From: Streptomyces sp. Je 1-332
Lineage (GTDB): Bacteria > Actinomycetota > Actinomycetes > Streptomycetales > Streptomycetaceae
DNA: 64,000 bases
Direction of reading: 5' to 3'
NCBI RefSeq assembly: GCF_040730185.1
Contig: NZ_CP160402.1
Coordinates: 5,022,001 to 5,086,000 of the forward strand
Shown here: one piece after another, positions 63,976 to 64,000 of the stretch
How positions within the stretch are numbered: position 1 is the first letter of the stretch
How the letters are laid out: the number at the start of each line of letters is the position of its first letter
Program-made: the position numbers and the translations under genes
The notes under the pieces: generated by a model
The model's database searches: none
What the model was told of the DNA's origin: nothing
What the model saw: only the letters and a program-made list of their open reading frames with translations

Positions 63976-64000
63976 CGGCTGCACCTCTCATCGGCCGACG

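Overview
The window is chromosomal DNA of a Streptomyces or a very close relative. The base composition is very GC-rich with strongly GC-biased third codon positions. Gene content and order follow the S. coelicolor core block that I recall as roughly SCO4901 to SCO4962: add, afsQ2/afsQ1/sigQ, deoC, phosphosugar mutase, PNP, lpdA, accA2, maf, pccE/pccB, birA, adenylate cyclase, hutH, msrA, metB and ilvA. SCO numbers are from memory and no database was searched.

Bases 1-8.4 kb: the 3' part of add, a small secreted protein, PspC and VanZ membrane proteins, and the AfsQ1/AfsQ2/lipoprotein operon. Each stop codon in that operon overlaps the next start by four bases, and it is divergent from sigQ. 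Then come a uridine-kinase-like gene, a second secreted protein, and the two tail ends of a deleted TetR/MFS pair. 8.4-17.5 kb: the operon deoC - aldehyde dehydrogenase - cysteine-free aldehyde dehydrogenase homologue, a PH-domain protein whose 3' end is triplicated together with the end of a convergent PIG-V mannosyltransferase, a phosphohexomutase, a G-quadruplex repeat array and a purine nucleoside phosphorylase. deoC and the phosphorylase share an identical 12-bp palindrome just before their starts, which is good evidence for a common nucleoside operator.

17.5-30.6 kb: a GGCT-fold protein, an LpdA-type quinone reductase, DeoR and TetR regulators, and the acyl-CoA carboxylase set. That set has the biotinylated alpha subunit, epsilon and propionyl-type beta subunits, and biotin ligase BirA. 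Also here are Maf, the 42-residue MmpB, adenylate cyclase and an enoyl-CoA hydratase. 30.6-41 kb: a GAF-GGDEF protein behind a near-consensus BldD box, hutH, a PepSY lipoprotein, TetR plus an EntS-like exporter with an iron-box candidate, an LAXTG surface protein, an L,D-transpeptidase lipoprotein, an orphan MacB-type ATPase followed by a subtilisin scrap, and an HxlR regulator. 41-49 kb: XRE regulator/alcohol dehydrogenase, glyoxalase-fold, hydrolase and phosphotransferase genes, then popR convergent with clpP3-clpP4, whose second subunit lacks the catalytic His.

49-58 kb is an accessory, decaying segment. It holds an ORF with no usable start, an XRE regulator with a TTA codon and two small partners, a gene with a C-terminal frameshift, a frameshifted MazF/PemK toxin, a TetR/DoxX pair with two matching operators, a secreted Cys-pair peptide operon and a broken IS701-type element with a solo end elsewhere. 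58-64 kb returns to core genes: msrA, a TPR-like membrane protein, metB, a sigma-like/membrane pair, MarR and ilvA. No rRNA, tRNA, CRISPR array or replication origin was seen.
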